A DNA stretch of 64,000 bases from Glomus cerebriforme (Eukaryota; Glomeromycota; Glomeromycetes; Glomerales; Glomeraceae), in the NCBI GenBank assembly GCA_003550305.1, contig QKYT01000068.1, positions 74,242 through 138,241 on the forward strand, given 5' to 3'. A program made the position numbers and the translations under genes. The notes under the pieces are model-generated. The model was not told the DNA's origin, made no database searches, and saw only the letters and a list, made by a program, of their open reading frames with translations. This document shows, one piece after another, positions 38,285 through 48,540 of this stretch (position 1 is the stretch's first letter; each line of letters opens with the position of its first letter).

Positions 38285-39838
38285 AGGATAATACCAAGTT
38301 TATGGTAAAAATTACTAAAAATATTTTAATTTTTAAGTGTGGGAGATCACATACTGTAATAAAATCTTATTATACTATAATCTTTAATTGTGTATTATAC
38401 TTTCATGTTTCGTTGGAGGTTTATATTTTTCGAAGAAAAACAACAAGAAATTAATTCGGATAATCTTATTGACTTATTGATGATATGGTTGAACAGTATT
38501 TATCAAAAATGTGCAACTTTTTAAAAAAATTTGCAAAGTTCTCAACACCTTATGAAACATGATATTTATTACTCATATCTATAAGAAATGTTCTCTTATA
38601 GACCATTTTTGCGATTATTCTCATTGTATAGTATTTGGTTAAATATATAATATACAAAATCCTGATGTCTGAATTTAAATTCAGACGAAAATTCAGATGT
38701 ACACAGTGAAATTAGATATATCGGACCATAAGTAAAATCTCAATATAATGGAATAGAGTCCAGAACATATTATCAAGATCTTTAATAATATACTGAAACT
38801 CTTAATATAATGGATTTTTGGAATATTTTCATTAATGAATGAACTGTTATATCGAATTCTACCATGTTATTTTCAAATTACCGCCAGTTACGATAAGGTA
38901 TGGTCAAAAATTATGATTAATAAATCAATTTCTCGTTTTTTTTTTAAAAAGCATTCAATTATTTTGAAAATTTTTCCATCACCAAATTCTTTATTTAAAT
39001 TCCTTCGAAAATTTTTTCTATGATTAATATGCGAATAACAATCTAGCCTTATTAGAGTGCACATTATCCTCAAATATATATTTTCATCTTACGCTAAACT
39101 AATCTTTTGCTTTATTTTATTGGGGGTTTTTTTTTAATTCTTCAAGGTTGGAATTTAATTAATTTGTAGAAAACCATTTCGTCATTATTAAGATAAATGT
39201 AGATGTAAAAAATTAAATCAGATATCAATCCTTAATAGTAAACTACTAGTAAACTACAAAAAAAATCAGACAGGATTCTAAAATTTACTAAACAGAATTC
39301 CTTTAGTTTATAGAAAATTATGCATTTGTTGTATCCGAAATAATTTTGGATTTAAATCCAGTAATTTGAATTTCGGTGATAGGTTTGATTTTTAATAGTT
39401 ATAATATTTTTAATAGGATAGATGTTCTATTTTTGTTAATAATCCATTGAACATTTACTAGCAGGACATATGTATTATTATTTGAATTGTTTTACGAATT
39501 CTTTAACTTTTAATTAATAAATATATATATAAAAGAATTAAAATGTTTACAGTATAATTAAATTGATAATATTTTATTTCTTTTTCTTATTCTGTTATTT
39601 TAAATTAAATATTAGGTAAAAATTTGGAATTTACTTGTAAAATTTTGATTAAATAGATATTAGTTATGTCATCATAATAATCAATTTATATAATTTTACA
39701 TCATTCCTGATAAGAATTTTAGAAAGAAACAAACTCTTTTAAACAAATACAGTATGTTCAATTCAACAAATTTATTATTTTTTTTTTTTTTAAAAAAAAT
39801 AAAGGTTACAAAAAAGTAAGAATATTTCTTAATAAATC
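38285..39838. other. Intergenic with a 20-bp perfect palindrome
   Basis: 1.55 kb without genes. GTCTGAATTTAAATTCAGAC at 38667-38686 is a perfect 20-bp palindrome in otherwise simple AT-rich sequence. A T-run/A-run palindrome lies at about 39778-39800 next to the F-box gene 3' end. Confidence 0.5.
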
Positions 39839-41353
39839 TTAAAAACACCATCTAAAGTCCTCATCATCAAAATCACCATAATGAAATTTTTTAATTACAC
39901 CTTCATTTATATATTTTTCAATTAAAGTTTTCAACTCACTTATATAATTTAAATTATAAAAGCAATCCTGATAATTTCGATCCAAAATTGAATATAAACA
40001 TAATGTTTTTCGACCTTTCCAATTATTAAAAAACCAATCCAAGATTGATATTTTAAAATTACAATAGCTAATTCCAATTTTATATAAACTCATTGGAGCA
40101 AATTTAACTAATGTAATCAATAGCTTATCACTAAATTTATAAGGATGATCTTTGTTATTGAGATCTTTATAAATATGTAATCCTTCTAATAATTTACAAG
40201 CGGTTAAAAGTAGTTCAAGTTTATCAAGATATTGATCTTTTAGAGCAATTTTAATATACTTAAGATTAGGACAATGTTGAGATATTTTTAGGATAAAATT
40301 ACCAGAATTATTGAATGGATTATAATGCATAGAATCTGTCCAAATTTTCTGAATACTTCCAGTAGTTTTCTGAATTATCTCTATAGCATTACAATAAGAT
40401 GTATTAGATATATTAAGAACTTGAAGGTAGGAATAAACAAAATCTAATTCTTTATCTAAATTCAGACATGTCCAAGTACAACCACGTAATTCTAATTTTT
40501 GTATATTAATTAATTTTGGAAAAAGAGTTTCAAAAAATTCCAAATCTTTTTCAATCAACAGATGAATAATATTATGAGCATGCTTCATTATTTCTTGACC
40601 AACATCGGAATTTGATAATTTATTATTATCAATTATATAAATTGGTTCACTAACTTTAATGGAAAGGGATTTTAATGTTTGTTGTGACCTAATTAAATTA
40701 GCAAGCCCAGGGTTTGGATTAACAACCAAAATATGAAAAGATTCAATCGTTTTACATATTTGAGCTAAACCATAAAAGAGTGAAGGATTATCTTCACTTC
40801 TACAACGTAATTCTTTAAGTTCTGAAAGGCTTTTTTCATTTCCAGGAAATTCATACAATGGATGTTCAAAACTAGTAACATCCAAAAATTTTATTCTAGA
40901 ACATTTGCTAACAAAAAGCTTATAAATTTCTTGTTCCAATAAGAATCTTTGAGAATCATTATAATGATTTTTATAAACAATATTATAAATATTGTTACCA
41001 CCAATAGTCGAATAACAAAATTGATTTTTAATATATTTGATAAAACTAACGTAATCAAATAAAGGTGGATTTTGTTGAGATAAATTGTTAAAAATATCAA
41101 TCCCTTCACTTTTTAAGAATTTTTTTGAATCTTCTGATAAATTTAATAGGATAACATTAAAGAAAACATTTGCCCTCTTTTGAACTTTTGGACTAAAAGT
41201 TCTTTTCAAAAATATCCATGGATCCTTCCATAAGGTTGATACTGCTGTTTCACACCAGAGCCTATTAACTCTTAAACAAGAGTATAAAGAATTTTTATCA
41301 TCAAATAATTCTTCAAAAATATAATGGAGAATATCTTTATTGAGGTTTGACAT
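39839..41353 (-). CDS. F-box protein with degenerate LRR region (paralogue 1)
   Basis: Single exon, 504 aa. The N-terminal 45 residues form an F-box: LNKDILHYIFEELFDDKNSLYSCLRVNRLWCETAVSTLWKDPW (positions 4-46). The rest is an alpha/beta repeat array with LRR-like units (LSELKELRCRSED, LINIQKLELRGCTW, CPNLKYIKIALKD, LLEGLHIYKDL). It ends ...LKTLIEKYINEGVIKKFHYGDFDDEDFRWCF. F-box proteins recruit substrates to SCF ubiquitin ligases through Skp1; the LRR part would bind the target. A close relative lies 0.9 kb upstream in the same orientation (42229-43632), so the pair is a tandem duplication typical of a strongly expanded family. No introns and an AT-rich promoter. Confidence 0.85.
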   Translation of the reverse strand: MSNLNKDILHYIFEELFDDKNSLYSCLRVNRLWCETAVSTLWKDPWIFLKRTFSPKVQKRANVFFNVILLNLSEDSKKFLKSEGIDIFNNLSQQNPPLFDYVSFIKYIKNQFCYSTIGGNNIYNIVYKNHYNDSQRFLLEQEIYKLFVSKCSRIKFLDVTSFEHPLYEFPGNEKSLSELKELRCRSEDNPSLFYGLAQICKTIESFHILVVNPNPGLANLIRSQQTLKSLSIKVSEPIYIIDNNKLSNSDVGQEIMKHAHNIIHLLIEKDLEFFETLFPKLINIQKLELRGCTWTCLNLDKELDFVYSYLQVLNISNTSYCNAIEIIQKTTGSIQKIWTDSMHYNPFNNSGNFILKISQHCPNLKYIKIALKDQYLDKLELLLTACKLLEGLHIYKDLNNKDHPYKFSDKLLITLVKFAPMSLYKIGISYCNFKISILDWFFNNWKGRKTLCLYSILDRNYQDCFYNLNYISELKTLIEKYINEGVIKKFHYGDFDDEDFRWCF

Positions 41354-41789
41354 TATTTTGAGTAAAAATATTAATTATGGGTATTATGGGTAAATTTATG
41401 AATGTGAACTTATATATATATATTTTGTTGTTAATGATTCCAATTTTGGTTAAGAATTAGTAGTACAGTTATTTAATCATTATAAACTCAATAAGTCAAA
41501 AGCTGCGTTATGTATGCTATTCGGGATATAGCAGCAGAAAAGCCTTATGAGAGGTAGCAGCAAGAATTGTGATTGTATCACGATTGTATCACAAGCTAAA
41601 AAATAAAGATCGACTTTCTTAATATACATATTCTATCAAAATTTGAGTACCTTAACGGTAAATATAAATAAATAACTTAAAACAAACAATATATTAAAAA
41701 AAATATATAAGAAATCGAAGAATTAATTGTTATATTTGGTGAATGTTTATATTAAATACATCAAACATTTATATATCGTATCTAAAAAG

Positions 41790-42054
41790 CCCTATGAAAA
41801 AAGAATGTCTGGAAATTGCCACCAAAATTGTCCGGGTGCGTCCGGAAAATGCCTCACACGTCCGGAAAATGACCGGAAATCGCAATATTCCAGACGTTGA
41901 GATATTGCAATATTTTAGAAAACGTCCTGAAAATGTCTAGGCGAGTTAATGTCTCAGTGTCCGGAATATTGTAGTTTCCGGTCATTTCCTGGACGTGTGA
42001 GACATTTTCCGGACAATTTTGGTGACAATTTCTGGATATTCTTTTTTCATAGGG
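41790..42054. mobile_element. 265-bp MITE-like inverted repeat between F-box genes
   Basis: It starts CCCTATGAAAAAAGAATGTC and ends in the approximate complement GGATATTCTTTTTTCATAGGG. About 80 bp pair from each end (GGAAATTG(C/T)CACCAAAATTGTCCGG). The interior repeats CGTCCGGAAAATG-type motifs. It is non-coding and GC-richer than its surroundings. No clear target duplication; superfamily unknown. Confidence 0.65.
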
Positions 42055-42228
42055 TAAGTTTCATGACGGTAAAATACGGGTCTAATGTTAAAGATTCATT
42101 TTTATTTAAATATTGAAATGTATTTTGTTTTATACGATAATTAATGAATAATAAATATACGTATTATTTATATTTTAAATCACGTTTGATAAAATCTAAT
42201 CTGATCTTAAATATCAAATTATTATTAA

Positions 42229-43632
42229 TTAATAAACTTTTTTTTTAATCCATTCAAAATCTTCATAAGTCACTCCATACAAATCATTATCATATTTTTT
42301 AACTATTCCCTCTACTTCATATTTTCCAATTAAATCAAAACAGCTTATATCTAAATTTTCATCCTCCGTAACAATTTGTAATAACATGGGATGTCTATCT
42401 TTCCAATTATCAAAAAATAATTTCAAAGATTCCAATTGTGGAGCCACATAAAAACAAAATTTAAACTTAAACAAACTATTAGGTGATGATTTAATTAATA
42501 TTTCAAATAAATTATCCCAAACAATATCATCAAGAATAATAAATAATCCTTTTAAATGCTGACATTTGATTAATAATTTTTCAAATTCCAATATATTACT
42601 ATTTTTAATTACTGTTTCAAGATAATTAAGATTAGGACAATTTTCATAAATAGCTCGAATAAGTCTTTTATTATTAATATCATCATGAATTATGTAATTG
42701 ATTTTTATCTCATTAAGATATCCATTTGTATTTTCAATTAAATTTACTAAAACATCTATTGGAACGTTTCTAGCACTCAAAATTTGTAAAAACGGTAAAA
42801 ATATTTTTTCTAGATGATACCATTTTGCGTAATGAGATATCTCAATTTCTAAACTTTTTAAATTTTCAAAGTATGGTAGAATTTTTATGATGGGTTGATT
42901 AATTATCTTAAGATATTCTATGAACTTTCCATGTTTAATTAATGAATTTTCGAGAACTTTAGAGAGTGTTCCATAGATATCAAAAGATACATTATTTAAC
43001 TTTGTTTGAGCTTCAATTAACTTAACTATTCTATTATCATTTGATTTGACATGAAATTCCAAAGTTTTGATCGTTTTGCATATTTCCGCTAATCCAACCA
43101 AAACATCCTCATTTATGCCAGTATTACAATAAAGGAATTCTGTTTCTGAAAAGCACTGTTTCGCTCCAGGAATGAGATGTATTTGATAATCAAATTCTTT
43201 TGGTATATAAAGATGAGTAAAATTTATTTTTCTGTTAATATAAAGTTTAAATATTTCGTTTTTAATAATTGAAGATTCATATTCTTTTTTAGGTCCTACT
43301 TGAAAGAAGGTAGTATCGATTATCCTGTTGATTGCTTCCAAATTTAAATGTCTACAAAAACTAACATAATCAAATAAAGGTTTACGATATAAATATATTA
43401 AAAAATCAATTAAATTATTTCTTGATTCATCTGATAAATGTGAAATGATTACGCTTAATAATGATTTTTCCTTCCCCACTGTTAAGTATTTCCAAGGATC
43501 TTTCCAAAAAATTGGAATAACTATTTTACACCAAGTTCTATTAACTAAAAGACATGAAAGAAGAGTCTTTTTATCATCTTGCAATTCTTTAAAGAATATC
43601 AAATAAAGAATATCTCTATTTAACTTGAACAT
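42229..43632 (-). CDS. F-box protein with degenerate LRR region (paralogue 2)
   Basis: Single exon. I choose the Met at 43632 (MFKLNRDILYLIFF, 467 aa); an upstream in-frame Met at 43662 would add ten lysine-rich residues (MNFCSQKKKK) that paralogue 1 lacks. The F-box (LNRDILYLIFFKELQDDKKTLLSCLLVNRTWCKIVIPIFWKDPW) aligns residue by residue with that at 41353. A divergent LRR-like region follows (LKSLEIEISHYAKW, CPNLNYLETVIKNS, CQHLKGLFIILDD) and the tail has a shared YDVTYEDFEWI-like ending (GVTYEDFEWIKKK). Expected role: substrate adaptor of an SCF ubiquitin ligase. Substrate unknown. Confidence 0.85.
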   Translation of the reverse strand: MFKLNRDILYLIFFKELQDDKKTLLSCLLVNRTWCKIVIPIFWKDPWKYLTVGKEKSLLSVIISHLSDESRNNLIDFLIYLYRKPLFDYVSFCRHLNLEAINRIIDTTFFQVGPKKEYESSIIKNEIFKLYINRKINFTHLYIPKEFDYQIHLIPGAKQCFSETEFLYCNTGINEDVLVGLAEICKTIKTLEFHVKSNDNRIVKLIEAQTKLNNVSFDIYGTLSKVLENSLIKHGKFIEYLKIINQPIIKILPYFENLKSLEIEISHYAKWYHLEKIFLPFLQILSARNVPIDVLVNLIENTNGYLNEIKINYIIHDDINNKRLIRAIYENCPNLNYLETVIKNSNILEFEKLLIKCQHLKGLFIILDDIVWDNLFEILIKSSPNSLFKFKFCFYVAPQLESLKLFFDNWKDRHPMLLQIVTEDENLDISCFDLIGKYEVEGIVKKYDNDLYGVTYEDFEWIKKKVY

Positions 43633-44554
43633 TTTTTTTTTCTTTTGAGAACAAAAGTTCATTTCATCTTACGCATATTGTATTACATAAAATATTTTTT
43701 AAATGTTGTACAGGACCAATGATAGCTTTACCCTGACACAATGACAAAATAATGCATTTCGGATAAAAAGGTTTGATTGCGGATTTTTATTATAGTAAAT
43801 TTATAAAAAAAAATTTAAAATCTTATGAAAAAATTATGTTATATTACAATAGCTTGAAAAAGGCCTTAACTTTATACTAAAATCACCAAAATTAAATATA
43901 AAAGAATTACTTTATTTAAAATATATGTTAAAAAAAAAATTCAGATGATTTGAATATGTTTTCATGGTTGACTAAAAAAAATACAAGAAGAGACAAGAAT
44001 GACCACAAATTAGTCAAATTGGGTTTGTAGTTTGTAATAGAAAAAATCTTTTTTATGGTCGTCTACTAATAAAAAGTTAAAATGAGGTTGGATATTTTTT
44101 TCATTAAAAAATGGAAATTTTATATCTTTATTATTATATTTATGAATTGGTCAGAGCGTAGCAGAGAATTATATATTGTATGGAACTATATATATCTTTC
44201 TTCCACCAACATCATCGCAATTTCCTTTTTTTTGAATTATACTTCTGCTTGTTTAAAGATTCATACAATCATACCACTTATTTGTAATATATGAAATTAG
44301 CTATGGATTTTAATGGTCCTTTACCTAGTATTTAATCATTATTGGACTATAAATAAAAGAAAAAAAAAATCACTTTTTATGATTGTTGTTTTAAAATCTT
44401 GACAATTACGGTACTTGTCACGTGACTTATAATATCGCGTGATATTAATTCCCATTTCCCACTACATGATTATACGATAATTTATTTTATTAAATAAAAA
44501 ACGTTGCCGAAACAACAACTGATACATAAAGAATTGGCGCAGTGCTATTACATT
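43633..44554. other. Intergenic
   Basis: About 0.9 kb, AT-rich. It holds the F-box paralogue 2 promoter and the 3' region of the Crinkler-like gene. TCACGTGA-type E-box motifs occur near 44415-44425. Confidence 0.4.
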
Positions 44555-44902
44555 TCATGTTTGAATAGATATCATATCTAAATATATTATAATATGAATG
44601 TCTTTTTTAGAAGGATGCTGGGGAAAATGATCGGAAATATCAGAAATCGGAAATAGTAGTTTCCCTTGATAATTCTTATTTTTTACACCTTCATTATCTC
44701 TTGCTATATCATTACTCGGCACGAACTTCAAATTAGTAATTGGAATATCATCAAACCGAGGCGAATGTTCTTCTTTAATTTGCGTTCTAAGAGAATGGAC
44801 AGATTTTTCATTGTTAATTTCAATTGTAACGACATGTTGTTGTGTGATTTTCCCTACTGAATCGTTAGGAATAACAAGACAATTAAGCCTAATTTTCGGC
44901 AT
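44555..44902 (-). CDS. Stand-alone Crinkler (CRN)-type N-terminal domain protein
   Basis: 115 aa, single exon, start at MPKIRLNCLVIPND. An in-frame Met 25 residues upstream adds a sequence unlike the family. MPKIRLNCLVI..., then QHVVTIEINNEKSVHSLRTQIKEEHSPRFDDIPITNLKFV, and ISDISDHFPQHPSKKDIHIIIYL at the end. This is the ubiquitin-like N-terminal region of Crinkler-family proteins (family features: xxIxLxCLV, serial 'sV..Lk..Ik', 'f.dipa..L', 'is..Fpe.P...dIHIIV'). The usual LW and C-terminal effector domain are missing. The protein stops right after the HIIV-like strand, so it is a truncated or stand-alone form. In oomycetes the domain is linked to host-targeted delivery; in mycorrhizal fungi the function is uncertain. 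Confidence 0.65.
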   Translation of the reverse strand: MPKIRLNCLVIPNDSVGKITQQHVVTIEINNEKSVHSLRTQIKEEHSPRFDDIPITNLKFVPSNDIARDNEGVKNKNYQGKLLFPISDISDHFPQHPSKKDIHIIIYLDMISIQT

Positions 44903-45334
44903 TTTTCTTTTCCTAAATGTAAAGGTCCATAGTGAATAAAATTTTAATCTTACAGATGTAAAGTTGCTTCGAAACATTTTTTCTATAAATAATATTATAT
45001 AAACTCACCTTTTTTTTCGCGGGAAGGTTGGTTGAACTTCCACAAGTTCCTACACACTTTCTTGCTGGGAAAAAGTTGAGATATGAGGCGTGATTAACAT
45101 TATCATATGATGCCAAGAAAGCCCCTTTTTTCCTCGACTTTCGGAAAAAAAGAATATATTAGTTCCTTATTTTGGAATATAAGGTTGGTGAAAAGAAATG
45201 GTTATTTTATTACTGATCATGAACGAAGTGAATTATCAGGGCACATGAGTATGGAATCTTCATACTTTTTCACATGGAGGGATTCCCAAGGGGGAATCAG
45301 ATCTACCCTGCAAGACACAAAGTCAGACTAACGC
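44903..45334. other. Intergenic
   Basis: Crinkler-gene upstream region. From 45100 on the sequence is GC-richer than its surroundings; an open frame of 74 codons there has no recognisable domain. Confidence 0.4.
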
Positions 45335-46450
45335 CTGACGATCTCGAAATTGCAAAGTCCCCAGCCCTTCATGACATATGCTTTTGTCGGCACTATTCAC
45401 TGCCCTGTGTTGCAACTAGGCACTTTCACATTTTTCTCGGGAAAAAAATAGACTAAGGTTAGCGTACTGTACATAACTATTCGATTTATATGCAAATTAA
45501 TATGTCGCGTGATTTACAGTATTTATTTTGTCGTACAATTTGTGGCTCAGCAAAATTTTCCGATCACAATGAATTTTACTGCATCATTATTTTTCATCTA
45601 AAAAGTTCAATCGCTATCATCATATTAAAGTGTCGCTTCAATAACACCATTTGTCTGCAAATGGGTTGTGCTCATTCTAGATCACAGCGCTTCAACACTC
45701 AGGAGGAACTTGAACATCACGTCTACAATGATCACAAGGATTTAACCAATTAAAGTGAGTTTTATAACTATTACTTGAGAAGAGTCTTTTGGCTTTTAAA
45801 CTTTCTAATCTGTTCTTATGCAAAGCCTTTTATCAAGGATGACTAATTTATAACTGTCCGTGGGAAGGTTGCAAAATACAACTGAGTAATATTCCTAAAT
45901 TCAAAGGTATAAAAAATATGCCAAGTACCTCTGATGCTTTAGTAATTATTATTGATTTCTTGCAAAACATTTGCGTGAGCACACCCAACAGAGACCATTT
46001 AAGGTAGGCTCATAAGCTGATTTTGCCTGCAACCTTAAAATGATCGCATTGACCTTATTTCTTTCGTGTCTAGTGCCCAATTTGCAATGATTCGCGTCAT
46101 TTGAATCTCTTGATAGGCTGAATCAACATCATTATAATAACATTGTGGATTCTACAGGCACAGTCAATACGACAAAGCAGGAAAAAGGTATTCTTTTAAG
46201 ACGATACTGCATAAGAAACTATGTTATTTTTTATTGAATCATGTAACATGAATTATCTAAGACGTGTTTTATCTTGTCTTAATATATTTCCTTATTGTGA
46301 AAAAAAAACAATCAAGGAAATACTGCTAAATATGAAGTCGAAGATGAAGATTATCTTATATGTAAAGCACTTGCTAATAATTATGATCGGGAGTTTTATG
46401 AAAAACTATTAGTGCAGTACGGACTTAACGATGTTATTGATTTGGATGAA
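45335..46450 (+). pseudogene. Decayed C2H2 zinc-finger gene (plus copy)
   Basis: Colinear with 54420-55625 on the other strand. Visible pieces are GCAHSRSQRFNTQEELEHHVYNDH (45664-45740), then NCPWEGCKIQLSNIPKFK after a TGA (about 45855-45905), HLREHTQQRPFKCPIC across an intron-like gap (about 45970-46095), and FDSLDRLNQHHYNNIVDSTGTVNTTKQEKG in another frame (a one-base loss near 46105). Last come AKYEVEDEDYLICKALANNYDREFYEKLL (about 46325-46410). Cys/His spacing is that of C2H2 fingers with an H-x-REHT..RPF-C linker. Broken by a stop and a frameshift. A DNA-binding protein in origin. Confidence 0.6.
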
Positions 46451-46789
46451 TTTTTTTTTGAGGCTTCACCTAACTTAAAGGTTTGTTCACAGAAAAATTT
46501 ATCTTTGCAAAATTTGATTACTATCCACATACATTTAAATCTTTTATTATAATCAAGAAATTAACTTTTTATGAAAAAAAAAATCAGGATCTACTAATAC
46601 ATAACTTTGACACATTTTTCAATTGCTTTTTTGCATTCTGGTGTCATTTGAACACTAGCTATATCCAACCATTTAAGAGAAATGTCCACTTCGCTTTGTG
46701 AATTTTTCTATTCCGCCTTAGTTTATAAACACCCATCGCAATTAGTTCATTCCTCCTAAAAATTTAGCTGCTCTTTCAATTCTAATGCG

Positions 46790-47160
46790 TACATCTTGAT
46801 CTGTGCTGCTGTCCATTAACCTTTAATTGTATCAAATCGATCACTTTTATATAATGCTAGATTGTAGTCCCACAGTAAGCGTTAAGCATATTTCAGTCTT
46901 CGGGAATGTAGATATCTTAAGCCTTCTCGCATTTGCTCAAAGCCTATTCTGCTCATCTCTTGAAATCATTTCTTCAGAAATAATCTCTGTTTGTTCTCTC
47001 GTTGACGTCTTTAGTTTCACTATTTCGGCATTTAACTCCACAACCACAACATCACGTCTAGCATTCTCAACAGCAGTAACCGCTCTATTTTTCCAACTCC
47101 TCAATTCTACTCTTAAGCTTGGCTATTAGCTTCGTATTTTTGGCTTTATGCTTAACATAC
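46790..47160 (-). pseudogene. Decayed coiled-coil protein fragment
   Basis: Minus-strand reading gives LIAKLKSRIEELEK, then ENARRDVVVVELNAEIVKLKTSTREQTEIISEEM, with stops and a frameshift between the parts. The heptad, Lys/Glu-rich pattern matches a family of coiled-coil proteins I associate with repeats in Glomeromycotina. A better kept relative is at 54148-54348. No function can be given. Confidence 0.45.
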
Positions 47161-47281
47161 CATATATTATGGGTCATAATACCTAGAAAATAAAAGAACA
47201 GAAATAAAAGAACAAAATCAACACATAAATAAAAAAAAAGATGATATAAACTAATAATTTCAAATACAATACATAATGTAC

Positions 47282-47386
47282 TTATCCACAGTAATTGCCT
47301 TGAGCTTTCTCGTCATTATCAACTAAAGTAAAATGTGTCCAGATAACTGAGTTATGCGTTCTAGTACTACTTAAACTTTCACTCAT
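47282..47386 (-). pseudogene. BED zinc-finger remnant of a hAT transposase
   Basis: 34 codons from an ATG: MSESLSSTRTHNSVIWTHFT, then LVDNDEKAQGNYCG and TAA. The W-T-HF ... K-A-x-CNYC-like spacing is the start of a BED finger (Gly replaces the first Cys). It stops in the middle of the domain. It differs from the BED region of hAT copies A and B. Confidence 0.5.
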
Positions 47387-47447
47387 ATTGTATTAAAGTA
47401 GTAACTAAAAAAAGATAAAATAATTAAACAAAAAAAGAACAAAAAAA

Positions 47448-47512
47448 GAGTTGGGGAGCAAAAGAGAGTTGGAGAGCAAAAAGAGAGGCGGAGAGCGAAA
47501 AGAGAGAGAGAA
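47448..47512 (+). repeat. Purine-only minisatellite, 18-19 bp unit
   Basis: GAGTTGGGGAGCAAAAGA, GAGTTGGAGAGCAAAAAGA, GAGGCGGAGAGCGAAAAGA and then (GA)n. Strongly strand-asymmetric (purines on plus), directly upstream of the BED-finger remnant and next to the large inverted-repeat element. Confidence 0.75.
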
Positions 47513-47568
47513 AAAAAAGATTAACCCATTCGGGTGATCATCAAAGGTTATAACCTAATGATTTATGT

Positions 47569-47793
47569 TATACATGTAGCCGAAACCTTTTCACGTGACT
47601 TTCGGCCAAATTTTCAAACTTAATTTAAGCCAAAATATGATGAAAATCAAACCTAAAATTTGGCCGAAACTATAAAATGAAATCTCAAGAGTTTCGGCCA
47701 AGTTCTAGTCATAATTAAAGTTATTAATTATACTAAAATTTTGGAGATACCGAAACCTCAATCAGACCTCTGGGAGTTTCGGCTACATGTTTA
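47569..47793. mobile_element. hAT MITE nested in the left arm, 8-bp target duplication
   Basis: 225 bp. Ends are TATACATGTAGCCGAAAC and GTTTCGGCTACATGTTTA (inverted, one mismatch). Flanking duplication is ATTTATGT at 47561-47568 and 47794-47801. Removing it restores the continuity of the large element's left arm with its right arm. An 8-bp duplication and short terminal repeats indicate a non-autonomous hAT element. The interior repeats GCCGAAAC motifs. Confidence 0.8.
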
Positions 47794-47897
47794 ATTTATG
47801 TATCAAGTGCTTAGGTTATATCCTTCTATGCATGGTCCATCATTAAATGTCACGTGCCCAATTTTTTAATTCTGGCCCAACTTGACGCATTAAAGAA

Positions 47898-48540
47898 CAC
47901 GTAATATGCGCTAGTGCCAGCGCATGTAACAGATGAATAATATTCCTATGTAATATGCGTTAGTGCCAGCGCAAGTTACTGAGCGTAACATGCATTTGTG
48001 CCAGAGCAAGTTACTGAGCGTAACATGCGTTTGTGCCAGAGCATGTTACTGTGCGTAACATGCGTTTTGTGTCAGCGCATGTTACCGGATCTAATATGCG
48101 TTTGTGCTGATGCAAGTTACCAGGCGTAATATGCGTTTGTGTCAGCGCAAATTACCAGACGTAACATGCGTTAGTGTTTCTTTTCTTTTCTGCAAATTTT
48201 TGTTGTTTGTTGGTTCAATTCCAACAAACAACTATTAAAAACTTGTATTCAAAAGTTTGAGCGCACGTTACTGAACGTAACATGCGTTAGCAATAGCGCA
48301 AGTTACTGGGTGTAATATGCGTTAGTTTAGTAATAGCGCAAGTTACTGAGCGTAACTGGTAACATGCGCTAGTTTGAGCGCATTTACTATGCGTAATATG
48401 CATTAGTACCATCGCAAATTACTAGGTGTAACATGCGCTGTCACTAACGCATGTTATGACCGGTAACCTGCGCTATCACTAACGCATGTTACGACCGGTA
48501 ACATGCGCCTGAATTAGCGCATATTATGCTAAAAGTAACT
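47898..48540. repeat. 35-bp tandem repeat whose units are hairpins
   Basis: The unit is roughly TGCGTTAGTGCCAGCGCA plus AGTTACTGAGCGTAACA. TGCGCT...AGCGCA and GTAACATGCG...CGCATGTTAC are inverted within and between units, so each can fold into a stem of up to about 12 bp. There are around 14 degenerate units, interrupted at about 48175-48255 by unrelated sequence. Much GC-richer than the window. Confidence 0.75.

Noticed and set aside
41743..41940. 65-codon plus-strand frame
   Set aside because: Lies within the inverted-repeat MITE and simply reads its repeated CGTCCGGAAAATG motifs.
45107..45456. Two overlapping short open frames in GC-richer sequence
   Set aside because: No recognisable protein. 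The second overlaps the start of the C2H2-copy homology, where the paralogue has no matching frame.
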